Shown: piece by piece, positions 8,174 to 16,724 of the stretch | How the letters are laid out: the number at the start of each line of letters is the position of its first letter | Numbering within the stretch: the stretch's first letter is position 1 | NCBI GenBank assembly: GCA_963791995.1 | Contig: CAWBUQ010000004.1 | Location: forward strand, 248,001 to 312,000 | Length of the DNA stretch: 64,000 bases | Origin: Bog-473 sp963791995 | GTDB taxonomy: Bacteria > Actinomycetota > Acidimicrobiia > Acidimicrobiales > RAAP-2 | Direction: 5' to 3' | Position numbers and translations under genes: made by a program | The notes under the pieces: model-generated | The model's input: only the letters and a program-made list of their open reading frames with translations | What the model was told of the DNA's origin: nothing | Databases searched by the model: none

Positions 8174-8496
8174 GGCGACTGACCAAGATGACCTCGTCTG
8201 GGGCGCGTTTGGAGACCGGACGCGGCGAGCGATCGTTTTGCGGCTGAGCGAAGGTCCGATGCCCGTGGGTCAACTCGCCAGCGATCTGCCCGTGAGTCGA
8301 TCCGCGGTCTCCCAGCACCTCAGGGTCTTGAAGGACGCCGGTCTCGTTGCCGAGCGTGCAGCAGGGACGCGCAGGATCTACCACCTCAACGAGGCTGCGG
8401 TGCTCGCGCCTGCGCGATCAACTCGACACCTTCTGGAATCGGGCGCTGAGCGCATACGGAGACGTCGTCGATCAATCGCAGGAGGAAGAGACATGA
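8172..8496 (+). CDS. ArsR-family winged-helix repressor (one frame break)
   Basis: GTG start at 8172; about 107 residues. LVWGAFGDRTRRAIVLRLSEG, QLASDLPVSRSAVSQHLRVL and the wing AAGTRRIYHL are the ArsR/SmtB HTH of the subgroup that pairs with SRPBCC proteins. One extra base at 8409/8410 shifts the frame after EAAVLA; with it removed the protein continues LRDQLDTFWNRALSAYGD and stops at 8496, overlapping the next ATG by 4 bp. As given, the frame instead runs on into the SRPBCC gene as a false fusion. No metal-binding Cys is seen. A palindrome lies directly upstream. Confidence 0.82.
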
Positions 8497-8975
8497 ACGT
8501 GCCCGACGAAATCGCTGTGCGCCGCCACGTCGTCGTGGACGTATCGATCGAGCGTGCCTTCGCCGCGTTCGTCGAGCGTTTCGGTGACTTCAAGCCGCCC
8601 GAGCACAACCTGCTCGGCACTGAGATAACGGAGACGCGATTCGAGGCGAAGGTTGGTGGACACATCTTCGACCGCGCAGCCGATGGAAGCGAGTGCCGAT
8701 GGGCTCGTGTCCTCGTGTACGAACCGCCCGATCGGGTCGTCTTCAGCTGGGATATCAGCCCTCAGTGGCAGCTCGAGGCAGACGAGAACAAAGCCAGCGA
8801 GGTCGAGGTCCGTTTTATCGCCGAGGCGCCAGAACGGACTCGCCTGGAACTCGAACACCGTCATCTCGATCGTCATGGACCGGGCTGGGAATCGCTCCGC
8901 GACGGCGTCGACAGTGGTGGGGGATGGCAGCTCTATCTGAATCGCTATGAGGACCTCGTCGCTGGGGTCCGCTAG
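8493..8975 (+). CDS. SRPBCC / AHSA1-like (START-fold) protein
   Basis: 160 residues from the ATG at 8493, which follows GGAGG (8471-8475) and overlaps the stop of the ArsR gene (ATGA). The sequence AVRRHVVVDVSIERAFAAFV opens the SRPBCC fold, and the central GGHIFDRAADGSECRWARVL plus the C-terminal GWQLYLNRYEDLV match AHSA1/Aha1-like proteins, which have a hydrophobic cavity for small ligands. In this common arrangement the ArsR partner represses both genes. The ligand is unknown. A hairpin terminator follows. Confidence 0.85.
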   Translation: MNVPDEIAVRRHVVVDVSIERAFAAFVERFGDFKPPEHNLLGTEITETRFEAKVGGHIFDRAADGSECRWARVLVYEPPDRVVFSWDISPQWQLEADENKASEVEVRFIAEAPERTRLELEHRHLDRHGPGWESLRDGVDSGGGWQLYLNRYEDLVAGVR

Positions 8976-9064
8976 CAAGCTAGGTATCCCCGATCACTGG
9001 GATGCCGGTCGGCAGCTGATATGTCAGGCCAACCGCTCTGAGCTTCTCGCTTGTAAGAATGCCA

Positions 9065-9100
9065 ACGGACGGCGCCCGGAATATTTCGGGCGCCGTCCGT
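9065..9100. terminator. Bidirectional hairpin terminator
   Basis: A perfect 14-bp stem (9065-9078 and 9087-9100) with an 8-nt A/T-rich loop GAATATTT. It lies between the convergent SRPBCC gene (ends 8975) and the propeller gene (ends 9115). No long U-tract follows, as is usual in GC-rich actinobacteria. Confidence 0.75.
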
Positions 9101-9114
9101 TCCACGTGGATTGG

Positions 9115-10260
9115 CTAGAAGGCGACGATGCCCTCGCCGCCTACCGCACCCGGCACCGCGACCGAGCCAATCTCGGCGAGAGCGCCGTTGCCGCCAATGT
9201 GGAACTCGTCGACGATTCCGTTTCCGCCGGTCTGCACGTAGAGGTACTGCCCACCGATGGATGCCGAGGCGTCAACGGAACCTGAATCGGTCGTCGTCTG
9301 CCCGGCCAAGGCAAGGGTGCCGCCGGGCGAGTCCGAGTACTGGCTCTCCGAGGCGCTCCCCGCGTTGGATGCGTAGAAGAAACCCTGCGCCGGAGCGACC
9401 CAACACGTCGCTGACTGACCGGTACCGACCGTGGCAATGGGTGTCACTGTGCCGCCCGGGTTGAGGGAGAAGCTGGCCAACACGTTGGTGCCGGCCTCGG
9501 CGATGACGAGGTGTCCCGCCGCGTCGAAGGAAACCGCAAAAGGCACGGCACCGGGCTCGGAGTTCACGACCGGTGCCGCAGAAAGCAGTCCGAAGCGCCC
9601 GACCCCGAAAACGTCAATGTCGCTGCCATTTGCCTTGGTCGTTACGATCAGCTTCGAGCCATCGGGCGAGAAGGCAACCTGACCAGGTGTGTTCGTGAAT
9701 TGGGGCGTTGCCGTCGGGTTCAGACCCAGGGCCCGATTCGATCCCGGAATGGGGAAGAGATGCCCGAAGAAGTTGACGTAGCCCTGGACAGATCCACCGT
9801 TCTCCGCGTTGAGGACGTAGACGAGACTGCCGTAAACTGCCACACTCACCGGGAAGGTGCCGCCTGAAGCGACCACTTGGCGAAGCGCGAGGTGGTCCCG
9901 CTGGACCGAAAAGACCGACACGGTATTGCTGCCCGCGTTGACGGCATAGAGGTCAGCGCTGCGCTGATCGTAGGTGAGCGAACTCTGGGAGGCCAGGTGA
10001 TCGACGACGGAGCCGCTCAACTGACCGCCCAGTCCTCCCGTGTTGTAGGTCCCTTCTGGCGTGAGAGTGCCGTTGTAGGCGCGGTCGTATGCAACGACCT
10101 GGTTGCCAGCCGTGTTGTCGGTCTGCACGAAGACCACGTGATCGGCGCCGCCGAAAGAGGACTGTTCAGGCGGATCCGCGCCGGCGACGACGGGGGCTAC
10201 GAGGGTTGAGAGGCCCAAGATCGCTCCAGCACCTACGACAAGGCGGGTGAATCTCTTCAT
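9115..10260 (-). CDS. Secreted beta-propeller protein (lactonase/YVTN-like)
   Basis: 381 residues from the ATG at 10260 (GGAG about 6 bp upstream). The N-terminus MKRFTRLVVGAGAILGLSTL...VAGADPP is a Sec signal peptide. The remainder consists of repeated blades with V-x-D/G-x-L...G-V/T-P cores (VVAYDRAYNGTLTP, DLYAVNAGSNTVSVFSV, FDAAGHLVIAEAGTNVLASF), resembling 7-bladed 6-phosphogluconolactonase/YVTN proteins. Conserved lactonase catalytic residues cannot be assigned by eye, so it may be a binding or surface protein. It ends at the shared terminator and is transcribed alone. Confidence 0.72.
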   Translation of the reverse strand: MKRFTRLVVGAGAILGLSTLVAPVVAGADPPEQSSFGGADHVVFVQTDNTAGNQVVAYDRAYNGTLTPEGTYNTGGLGGQLSGSVVDHLASQSSLTYDQRSADLYAVNAGSNTVSVFSVQRDHLALRQVVASGGTFPVSVAVYGSLVYVLNAENGGSVQGYVNFFGHLFPIPGSNRALGLNPTATPQFTNTPGQVAFSPDGSKLIVTTKANGSDIDVFGVGRFGLLSAAPVVNSEPGAVPFAVSFDAAGHLVIAEAGTNVLASFSLNPGGTVTPIATVGTGQSATCWVAPAQGFFYASNAGSASESQYSDSPGGTLALAGQTTTDSGSVDASASIGGQYLYVQTGGNGIVDEFHIGGNGALAEIGSVAVPGAVGGEGIVAF

Positions 10261-10486
10261 TGGATCTCCTCTACGTTCTGACGGGTACGTCACCGTGCAC
10301 AGTCCTTGCATCGACATGTCGCGTTACGTTGCCGTCGGCCGGGCGTCCTCCCGTCCGTAACAGCTTGGGGTCAAGTCGGTACGAGAGGGATGTGCCCCGA
10401 CTCAGGTGTCTCGGTTGATGCACGGGGTGCGATTGCACCGAGCGCCGCTTGTGCGCGTCGTGTCGTTTGAGCCGTCGGGGCCTACG

Positions 10487-11083
10487 ATGCAATGCGTGGA
10501 CGCCGACATCGAGTTGCTCGCGCGATTGCGCGATGGTGACGAAGGGGCGTTCGTCGCGCTGGTGGCGCGCTACCAGCAGCCCATGCTCCGCTTGGCCCGG
10601 ACCTATGTTCCCAGTCGCGCCGTCGCCGAGGAAGCAGTGCAGGACACATGGATGGGTGTGGTCAAGGGTATCGAGCGCTTCGAAGGGCGCGCTGCGTTCA
10701 AGACGTGGCTCTTTCGAATCCTCATCAACCGGGCGCGCTCGGCCGGCACCAAAGAACAGCGTCACGCAACGGTCGAGGCCCATCATGTGGTCGATCCGAT
10801 CCGCTTCGACGCCAATGGGCAGTGGGCGGATCCCGTCGAACGATGGACTGAGGACAGCGAGGATCGCCTCGAAGCGGCGACGTGGGCGCCCACCCTTCAG
10901 GTAGGCCTCGAAGACCTACCGGCGCGCCAACGTCAAGTCGTCGTGCTGCGCGACATGGAAGGGCTGTCGAGCGATGAGGTGTGTGATCTTCTCGAAATCA
11001 GTCCCGGCAATCAACGGCTCCTGTTGCATCGGGGTCGAGCTCGCTTGCGCGAGACCCTCGAAGCTCACATAGCGAAAGCCTGA
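10487..11083 (+). CDS. ECF-type RNA polymerase sigma factor
   Basis: About 198 residues from the ATG at 10487; a GTG at 10496 (VDADIELLARL) is also plausible, since TACGAT at 10483 could be a -10 box giving a leaderless start there. Region 2 (YQQPMLRLARTYV...AEEAVQDTWMGVV) and region 4 (LPARQRQVVVLRDMEGLSSDEVCDLLEIS) are clear, with F-K-T-W-L-F-R-I at the end of region 2. The next gene, 3 bp downstream, encodes a zinc-finger anti-sigma factor, so the pair forms a regulatory module. Target promoters are unknown. Confidence 0.9.
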   Translation: MQCVDADIELLARLRDGDEGAFVALVARYQQPMLRLARTYVPSRAVAEEAVQDTWMGVVKGIERFEGRAAFKTWLFRILINRARSAGTKEQRHATVEAHHVVDPIRFDANGQWADPVERWTEDSEDRLEAATWAPTLQVGLEDLPARQRQVVVLRDMEGLSSDEVCDLLEISPGNQRLLLHRGRARLRETLEAHIAKA

Positions 11084-11086
11084 ATC

Positions 11087-11362
11087 ATGCTCTCATTGCG
11101 ACGCAAAGATATTGTGTGCCAAGAGGCGGTCGAGCTCGTGACCGACTACTTGGAGGACACGCTCTCGCGCCGGAGCCGACGACGCTTCGAGGCGCATCTT
11201 CGAGCCTGCCCCAACTGCTCCGCCTACCTGGACCAGATCAAGATGACCATCGAGCTGACAGGCACGATCGAACCAGAAGATCTGACGCCTGAGGCCACGG
11301 CGGACTTGACCGAACTGTACCGGCGCTGGCGATCCGAAGAAGACGGCGGCAACCGGCCGTGA
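11087..11362 (+). CDS. Zinc-finger anti-sigma factor (zf-HC2, ZAS type)
   Basis: 91 residues, with no membrane segment. The ZAS motif H-x3-C-x2-C is present as HLRACPNC at about residues 37-44, with an upstream Cys in DIVCQEAVELVTDYLED supplying the remaining ligand. This helical zinc domain wraps the sigma factor and releases it on thiol oxidation or another signal. It begins 3 bp after the sigma stop codon, so the two are co-translated. Lacking a membrane anchor, it is expected to respond to a cytosolic signal. Confidence 0.88.
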   Translation: MLSLRRKDIVCQEAVELVTDYLEDTLSRRSRRRFEAHLRACPNCSAYLDQIKMTIELTGTIEPEDLTPEATADLTELYRRWRSEEDGGNRP

Positions 11363-11437
11363 GGCCACCGTTGCGTGGCCCAATGTGCGCCAGTTGTGCT
11401 GCCCCCTGCACCGCCCCGGGGGGCGGTCGCTCCTTCC

Positions 11438-11677
11438 CTATGCGCTGCGGAGCTCAGGACGAAGGGACGCTCCGACTTGATCGGCGAGGGCGACTGCGAC
11501 CACTCGCGGTTGGAGTGGCACCTCATAACCGGGAGTGGGAGTGAGGACGAAGCGCCCCAAGATTCGACCGCGGTGCTGAACAAGAAGCTCCATCTCGGGT
11601 CCGGGGAGGCCCATCCGATCTACGTCCCAGATCCGGCCACCGAGCAGCACATGGCCGTCGTGTTCGAGGCGCATCAT
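11438..11677 (-). pseudogene. Possible gene remnant of unknown family
   Basis: An 80-residue minus-strand frame whose middle (VQHRGRILGRFVLTPTPGYEVPLQPRVVAVALADQVG) looks like real protein and not GC-rich noise, but with no complete domain, no convincing start and no partner. It ends in the gap between the anti-sigma gene and the truncated channel, both plus strand. It may be a leftover of a signalling protein; I cannot name it. Confidence 0.3.
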
Positions 11678-11698
11678 CGGGCGGGCCCTCGGGTCTAG

Positions 11699-12496
11699 AT
11701 CTGTTTCGGCAGCATCTCGCGGGCACCATTTGCGGTGATGCTGATGGTGGCCGAAATGACCGGAAGCCTTTCGATCCTCACACCAGCCCTAGTCGGAGTG
11801 GGTTTGGCCTGGCTGATCGTGCACCACTTCGACGGCTCCATCTACCGGAGCCAGATCCGCACCCGGGCCGACACCGAAGCACGGCGGCTCACCGCGGGAC
11901 TCCCTTGTTGGCGACGATCCCGACGGCACACGCTGCGGCGAGCCCTCGGGTCGTTCTGCCGACCACGACGACAGTGCGCGAGGCCATCGAACTCATCCGG
12001 GCGGCCGGTGTCAGCGGCGCACCAGTGGTCGACGCGCTCGGACGGTTCGAGGGCACCGTTGGACTGACCGCACTCACCGGTCACAGCCGTCTTGATGTCA
12101 GCGTTGGAGATGTGGCCGATGCGGGCGCACCAACGGTAACGGCGGACAGCCGACTCGACACTGCGCTCGAATCCATCACCTCCGCCGACTCGTCCTGGGT
12201 CCCCGTTGTCGACGACGACAGGCGCGTGGCCGGCACCCTGTCGATCTCCGACCTCGTTGCGGCCTATCGACGGGAATTGCTGGCTTCGGCTCAGCGCGTC
12301 AGTGCGCCGGGCGCTTCGAGTGGAGCCTTCGAACTCGCGATCGCTGAGAGGTCGGGCCTGGCGGGCCAGGCGCTGCGAACCGCCGACCTTCCCGACGGCA
12401 CGCTGGTTACCTCCATTGCTCGCAACGGGGGAGATCCTTGTCCCGAGCGGAGATGTGGTGCTCAGAGCCGGTGACCGGCTCTCGCTCCTGGGATAG
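11699..12496 (+). pseudogene. Truncated ClC-type chloride channel: last helices plus CBS pair and regulatory tail
   Basis: The frame opens directly after a TAG at 11696 with SISRAPFAVMLMVAEMTGS, the penultimate helix region of ClC transporters, then a final TM (GVGLAWLIVHHF) and SIYRSQIRTRAD. All upstream ClC helices are missing, so no channel can form. After a one-base loss near 11905 it continues with two CBS domains (VREAIELIRAAGVSGAPVVD and LDTALESITSADSSWVPVV), then a TrkA_C-like tail. A further extra G near 12430 precedes VPSGDVVLRAGDRLSLLG. The abrupt 5' edge means a deletion or misassembly rather than a frameshift alone. Confidence 0.7.
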
Positions 12497-12774
12497 AGCG
12501 CAACGACGGTGGCCCGAGCATCGATTGGCCAGAAACGCATCGTACGGTGCCGGCTGTCTGGGCGATGACCACATCGCCGCCTCGTGACACCCCCCATCGC
12601 CGACCTGGGCGTTTTGAGGAAGAGACCGCATGCGCTGGGCTCGGGTTCAAACCCCTAATGATTACATTCGTACTGAAACGGGCATAGCAGGACCGATGCT
12701 CGAGGTGCGCCGTCCTTACGCGCGGATCCACCGGTTCTGACGGCTCGTTGGTTGGACGGGTGAGCGCGGTGGCG

Positions 12775-13652
12775 ATGCCATGTACACAAGATCGAGCTGC
12801 CTGCCGATGTAGCGAGTTGCTCGTCCGCGCGCCGTTTCGTGCAAGAAGCCCTCGCACCGGCAAGCGAGGACCTCCGCGCCAATGCGTCGCTTCTCGTCTC
12901 TGAGGTCGTTGCCAACGCGGTGCTGCATGCCTGCGGCCCGCTGACGGTCGAAGTTCTGCAGAAGGGCGGCGCATATCAGGATTGCCGTCAGTGACGGAAG
13001 CAGGACGCCACCGGCCGAAAAGGGCTATCGGACAGATGATGCCACTGGCCGTGGCGTGCAGCTGTTGGAGTGCCTTGCGGCCGCATGGGGATGCAAACGG
13101 ACCGGCACGGGCAAGGTCGTCTGGTTTGACGTGCCGGTGCCGTTGGATGATGCGTCGCCACCTGGCACCGAGCGAAGATCCTACGAGGATCCCTACCCGA
13201 ACGGGACCCCAATCGCACTCCTCGACTCGCCGATTCAAGAGATGATCCGGACGGCCGCGCACTACGACGCGCTCTACCGTGAGTTCCGTCTGATCCTCGA
13301 ACTAGATTCCTCACACTTCCAAGCAGTGCCGGGCCGGTTGCTGAGCCTGATCGACGGACTGGGAACGTCCTTCTTGGGCGTGGGGCGCGCTGTGGAAGAA
13401 ACATGGGAAGTGGCCGTCGAGGAGAGGCGAGATGCAGTCGACCTGCATTTCCGGTTTCCGCCAGAAGCCGCCCCCGCCGTCCTGCGATACAACCAGCTCT
13501 TGGACGAAGCTGACGACTACTGCCGGCGGATCGAGCTCTTGACCATCGCACCAACAGCGGAGGCCGTGGCCGTCCGAGGATGGGCGTTCGGGCAGATCGT
13601 GTCTCAGTGCCGAGGCGAAGCGCCCACGCCCTGGTCTCGGTGGACCCACTAG
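12775..13652 (+). CDS. Anti-sigma-type HATPase protein with C-terminal extension (frame breaks)
   Basis: From about 12775 the sequence reads, with small frame corrections, HKIELPADVASCSSARRFVQ, then the N-box SLLVSEVVANAVLHACGPL, then after an extra base near 12977 RIAVSDGSRTPPAEKGYRTD and TGRGVQLLECLAAAWG. These are the N, G1 and G2 boxes of RsbW/SpoIIAB-like GHKL ATPases (HATPase_c_2), which act as serine kinases or anti-sigma factors. A ~170-residue helical extension follows (residues from DSPIQEMIRTAAHYDALYRE on), seen in actinobacterial stress-regulation proteins. The start is uncertain: the likely ATG at 12775 is one base out of frame with the body. Confidence 0.65.
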
Positions 13653-13794
13653 CCAGAGGCTGATGCCAGTCGCGCAGCGTCCTTCCTCCCCATCTCGCGA
13701 CGTTCTGCTTCGAACCACGTAGAGGTCGCTTGTACGAGACTGCCCGCGAGGAGCGCGGAAAAGCCCTCAGCCGCGAGGCGGGTGTTCGTAACCT

Positions 13795-15081
13795 TCACGC
13801 CTGCCTGGCGCCCGGTTGCCGCTCGGCCAGTTCGCGGAATTCATCGGGTACTCGGTCCGCGGCGGAGAAGGCAGCCGTCGCGTAACCAACGGCAGTGCGA
13901 CCGAACTTGCTCCGGATTGCGTCGATGGATCGGTCCACTCCCCACCGGGAGGCTTCGATCATGGATTTGTGTCGGGGGCCCGTGCTTCGCCGCCAATCTG
14001 GGGAATCGAGAGGTAGTTCGAGCTGCAGGGAATGGTCAGGGCGCAAGTGTGAGACCGACACCGCGATGAGCGTTATTTCACGTTCCCATTCGTTCTCGAG
14101 GATGGCTGAGTGGGCGAGGCTTTCAGCCACCTCGGTCAGCGTCAAAGTGGTCGAGACTGCAGCGGCCAACGTGATCGACCGGGTGACGGAGCGCATGTGG
14201 GAGAAGCGGACCCGTACGGTCACTGTCTGACCGGCCAGGGTCGCCTTTCGAAGGCGTCCGGCAACTCTGTCAGCCAGATAGCCGAGCGTCTCTCGGATGA
14301 GCTCAGGAGTTGCATCCCGCCTTCCGAGAGCGGCCTGCGCACCCATGGACTTCGGCTGGGAAGGCGCTGCCACGGCACGCTCATCGAGGTTGGCCGAGAG
14401 GGCGGCCAGCTTGGCCCCGGCTGCCTGGCCGAGCAAGCGCCCAAGGATCGGACTGCCGGCCTTGGCCAATTGTCCGATGGTGTAGATCCCGTGCTCGTGG
14501 AGGCGCCGTTCCGTCGTTGGTCCGACGCCCCATATCAGGCCAATGGGCAGAGGGTCAAGGAAGTCGCGCTCATCGCCCGGAGCCACAACGACGAGGCCGT
14601 CAGGCTTGGCCACCTGTGACGCCACCTTGGCGAGGTGCTTCGTGCGGGCCACGCCAACCGACAGCGGGAGACCGATCTCGTCGCGTACGCGTCGGCGAAT
14701 GGCCGCGGCTATCTCGGTCGGTGCTCCGAAGAGATGGACGGCGCCGGCGACATCGAGAAATGCCTCATCGATCGACACCCGCTCGACCCGAGGGGTGAAG
14801 TCGTGAAAGACAGACACGACATCGTCGCCAAACTGTTGGTAGCGGCCGAACTCGCCGCCGACGAAGAGGAGATCACCGCAAAGCTGGCGGGCCTTCCACC
14901 CTGGCATGCCGCCGCGGACGCCGTAGCTCCTGGCTTCGTACGATGCCGCCAGCACTACACTGCCCCCCACGGCGATCGGCCGGTTCCGCAGCGAGGGATC
15001 CAACAGCTGCTCAACCGATGCGTAGAAGGCATCGAGATCAGCATGCAGGATCGTCGCTCGCCCGACTGGCTGAAGCTCCAC
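13795..15081 (-). CDS. dinB: DNA polymerase IV (Y-family translesion polymerase)
   Basis: 428 residues, intact, GTG start at 15081. The palm catalytic motifs are present: ILHADLDAFYASVEQ (first metal-binding Asp) and ERVSIDEAFLDVAGA (SIDE box with catalytic Asp/Glu). The helix-hairpin-helix region (IWGVGPTTERRLHEHGI) and little-finger domain follow. Pol IV bypasses damaged bases with low fidelity. The C-terminus ends in AERQPGARQA without an obvious clamp-binding box. A perfect LexA box 15 bp upstream of the start codon shows SOS control. Confidence 0.95.
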   Translation of the reverse strand: MELQPVGRATILHADLDAFYASVEQLLDPSLRNRPIAVGGSVVLAASYEARSYGVRGGMPGWKARQLCGDLLFVGGEFGRYQQFGDDVVSVFHDFTPRVERVSIDEAFLDVAGAVHLFGAPTEIAAAIRRRVRDEIGLPLSVGVARTKHLAKVASQVAKPDGLVVVAPGDERDFLDPLPIGLIWGVGPTTERRLHEHGIYTIGQLAKAGSPILGRLLGQAAGAKLAALSANLDERAVAAPSQPKSMGAQAALGRRDATPELIRETLGYLADRVAGRLRKATLAGQTVTVRVRFSHMRSVTRSITLAAAVSTTLTLTEVAESLAHSAILENEWEREITLIAVSVSHLRPDHSLQLELPLDSPDWRRSTGPRHKSMIEASRWGVDRSIDAIRSKFGRTAVGYATAAFSAADRVPDEFRELAERQPGARQA

Positions 15082-15095
15082 ACCATCGCAATTTA

Positions 15096-15111
15096 GCGAA
15101 CATATGTTCGC
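15096..15111. promoter_or_regulatory. LexA-binding SOS box of dinB
   Basis: GCGAACATATGTTCGC, a perfect 16-bp palindrome containing CGAAC-N4-GTTCG, the LexA (DinR) consensus of Gram-positive bacteria and actinobacteria. It lies 15 bp upstream of the dinB start codon, overlapping the expected promoter. Confidence 0.92.
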
Positions 15112-15339
15112 TTGCCAGGGGGGCGACAGAACCCGGACGTCTCTGCGCCTGCAGGCTGGTCACTTGATTCGGGCTTGCATCCCTATTGCAACTACGCCCC
15201 GTTCATTCCCTGGCGCCGTCGAAACGGCACCGCGATGAGATCCGTTCACTGCACGTCGAGTGGGCCTGACGGGGAGTCCAAATGTGGCGAGGCTCCCAAT
15301 CGCCGCCGTTGGTACCGTGACACCAAGGAGGTCTCGGTC

Positions 15340-15975
15340 ATGACCACCGCGGTGATCGGAACCGGAGGGATCGGATCGGCTGTCGCCCGCATGCTGGCCT
15401 CAGGAGGCGAGACTCTGCGGCTCTCGAGCGCCGACAAGCAATCGGCACAAATGCTTGCTGAAGCGATCGGCCCAGCTGCGATCGTCGCCCTCGACAACCG
15501 CGACGCGTTGCAAGATGCAGATACGATCGTCCTCGCGCTGCGTTTTCCCGTGCTGAAGGGAGTCATCGACGAAATAGGCGACCCACTCGCCAACAAGGTC
15601 GTGGTCGTCCCGAGCAACCCGCTCAGCGTCGACGCACAAGGCAACGTGTCGCATCTGTTGCCGAAAGGGCAATCCTCGGGCCAGGTCTTGGCCGGGTGGT
15701 TGCCCACGGGGGCGCGGCTGGCGATGGCATTTGGAACCCTCTCGGCGGATCTCTTCGAGTCCTCGAGCAACCGGACACCGGAGCCTGCGGTCCTCTTCTA
15801 TGCGACCGACAACGAGCGCGCAGGCACAGAAGTCGAGTGGTTGATCCGAACGGCCGGATTCGAGCCGGTGAAGGCCGGCGGCATCGAACAGTCGGCTCGA
15901 CTCGAGGTGGGCGGCGACCTTCACGATCTCGTGGTCGGCCCAGCAGAGGCGCGATCATTGGTCAGTGGGACCTGA
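15340..15975 (+). CDS. NADPH-dependent F420 reductase-like Rossmann protein
   Basis: 211 residues from the ATG at 15340, preceded by AAGGAGG with 8-bp spacing, which decides the start. The N-terminus MTTAVIGTGGIGSAVARMLA is a dinucleotide-binding G-x-G-x2-G fold, and DADTIVLALRFPVLKGVIDE plus KVVVVPSNPLSVDAQG match the F420-dependent NADP reductase / F420-reductase-like family, which moves hydride between NADP(H) and F420. The length and the Asn-Pro dipeptide in the substrate loop fit that family. Given the F420-type enzymes elsewhere in the window a cofactor-linked role is plausible, but some members act on other small molecules. Confidence 0.75.
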   Translation: MTTAVIGTGGIGSAVARMLASGGETLRLSSADKQSAQMLAEAIGPAAIVALDNRDALQDADTIVLALRFPVLKGVIDEIGDPLANKVVVVPSNPLSVDAQGNVSHLLPKGQSSGQVLAGWLPTGARLAMAFGTLSADLFESSSNRTPEPAVLFYATDNERAGTEVEWLIRTAGFEPVKAGGIEQSARLEVGGDLHDLVVGPAEARSLVSGT

Positions 15976-16056
15976 TCGCTTGGTCGCCCGGCCGGCGCAG
16001 GCAGCGGTAGTTGCTCCACGTCGCTTCCTTGCGATCCGCACATCGACGGCGGAGTC

Positions 16057-16597
16057 GTGACGAGGTTCGCAGCTGCGGGACTCGGACTGCAGTATGGGAC
16101 TGTGCGCCTCGCACGAGTCGACCCTGGTTGGTCCACGATCGCGCGGGAACTTGCCGAAGAAATCACGAAGGCGTTGACAATCGTTACCTGTGCTGTTGAG
16201 CACATCAGTTCCACTGCCGTTCCAGGGCTTCTGGCGAAGCCGATCATCGATCTGGCTGTCGGGGTCGATCCAGGTGCCCACGTCGCCGACGTCGCCGGAC
16301 CCATGTCTCGACTCGGATGGGTCTACCGCGGTGATGCCGGCGAGGAAGGTGGGTGGGTGTTCGTCCTCGAAGACGAGCCCTGGCACCGTGTCGCCCATGC
16401 ACACGGCGTTGAGTTCGGCGGCCGACAGTGGATCCGGTACCTGGCGTTCCGAGAGGTGTTGTGCACCGACACCTTCGCCGCGCCAGGCCTATGAAGCGGC
16501 CAAGGTGTTGGCCGCGGAGCAGAATCCTGACGGTCGGCACGCGTACACCGCAGGCAAGGACGCCACCGTGGCACGTTTGCTTGCCGGACATACGTAA
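16057..16597 (+). CDS. GrpB-family nucleotidyltransferase-fold protein (one frame break)
   Basis: GTG start at 16057. VEHISSTAVPGLLAKPIIDLAV is the GrpB/UPF0157 signature (the first Ser of the ISSTAVPG block is Gly in most members), placing an Asp pair in a nucleotidyltransferase-like pocket. An extra G at 16480 breaks the frame after CTDTFA; corrected, it continues RQAYEAAKVLAAEQNPDGRH and stops at 16597, giving ~180 residues, the normal family length. Some relatives are fused to dephospho-CoA kinase; no biochemical function is firmly known. It stands alone between two unrelated genes. Confidence 0.8.
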
Positions 16598-16724
16598 GTG
16601 TTGTCGCCGAGCCTCGTGTGTCCGCGCCATGCCCGGGCCGAAACCGGAACCTGGCGAAAGCTGCCCTTCGAATCAGTCGGAAGAACGTAAATTGGCATCT
16701 CCTTTGCATGGTGGAGGCAGAGCT

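Noticed and set aside
8172..8975. A natural ArsR-SRPBCC fusion protein
   Set aside because: The linker is Arg-rich nonsense, and one deleted base restores a conserved ArsR end and an overlapping stop/start with its own ribosome-binding site.
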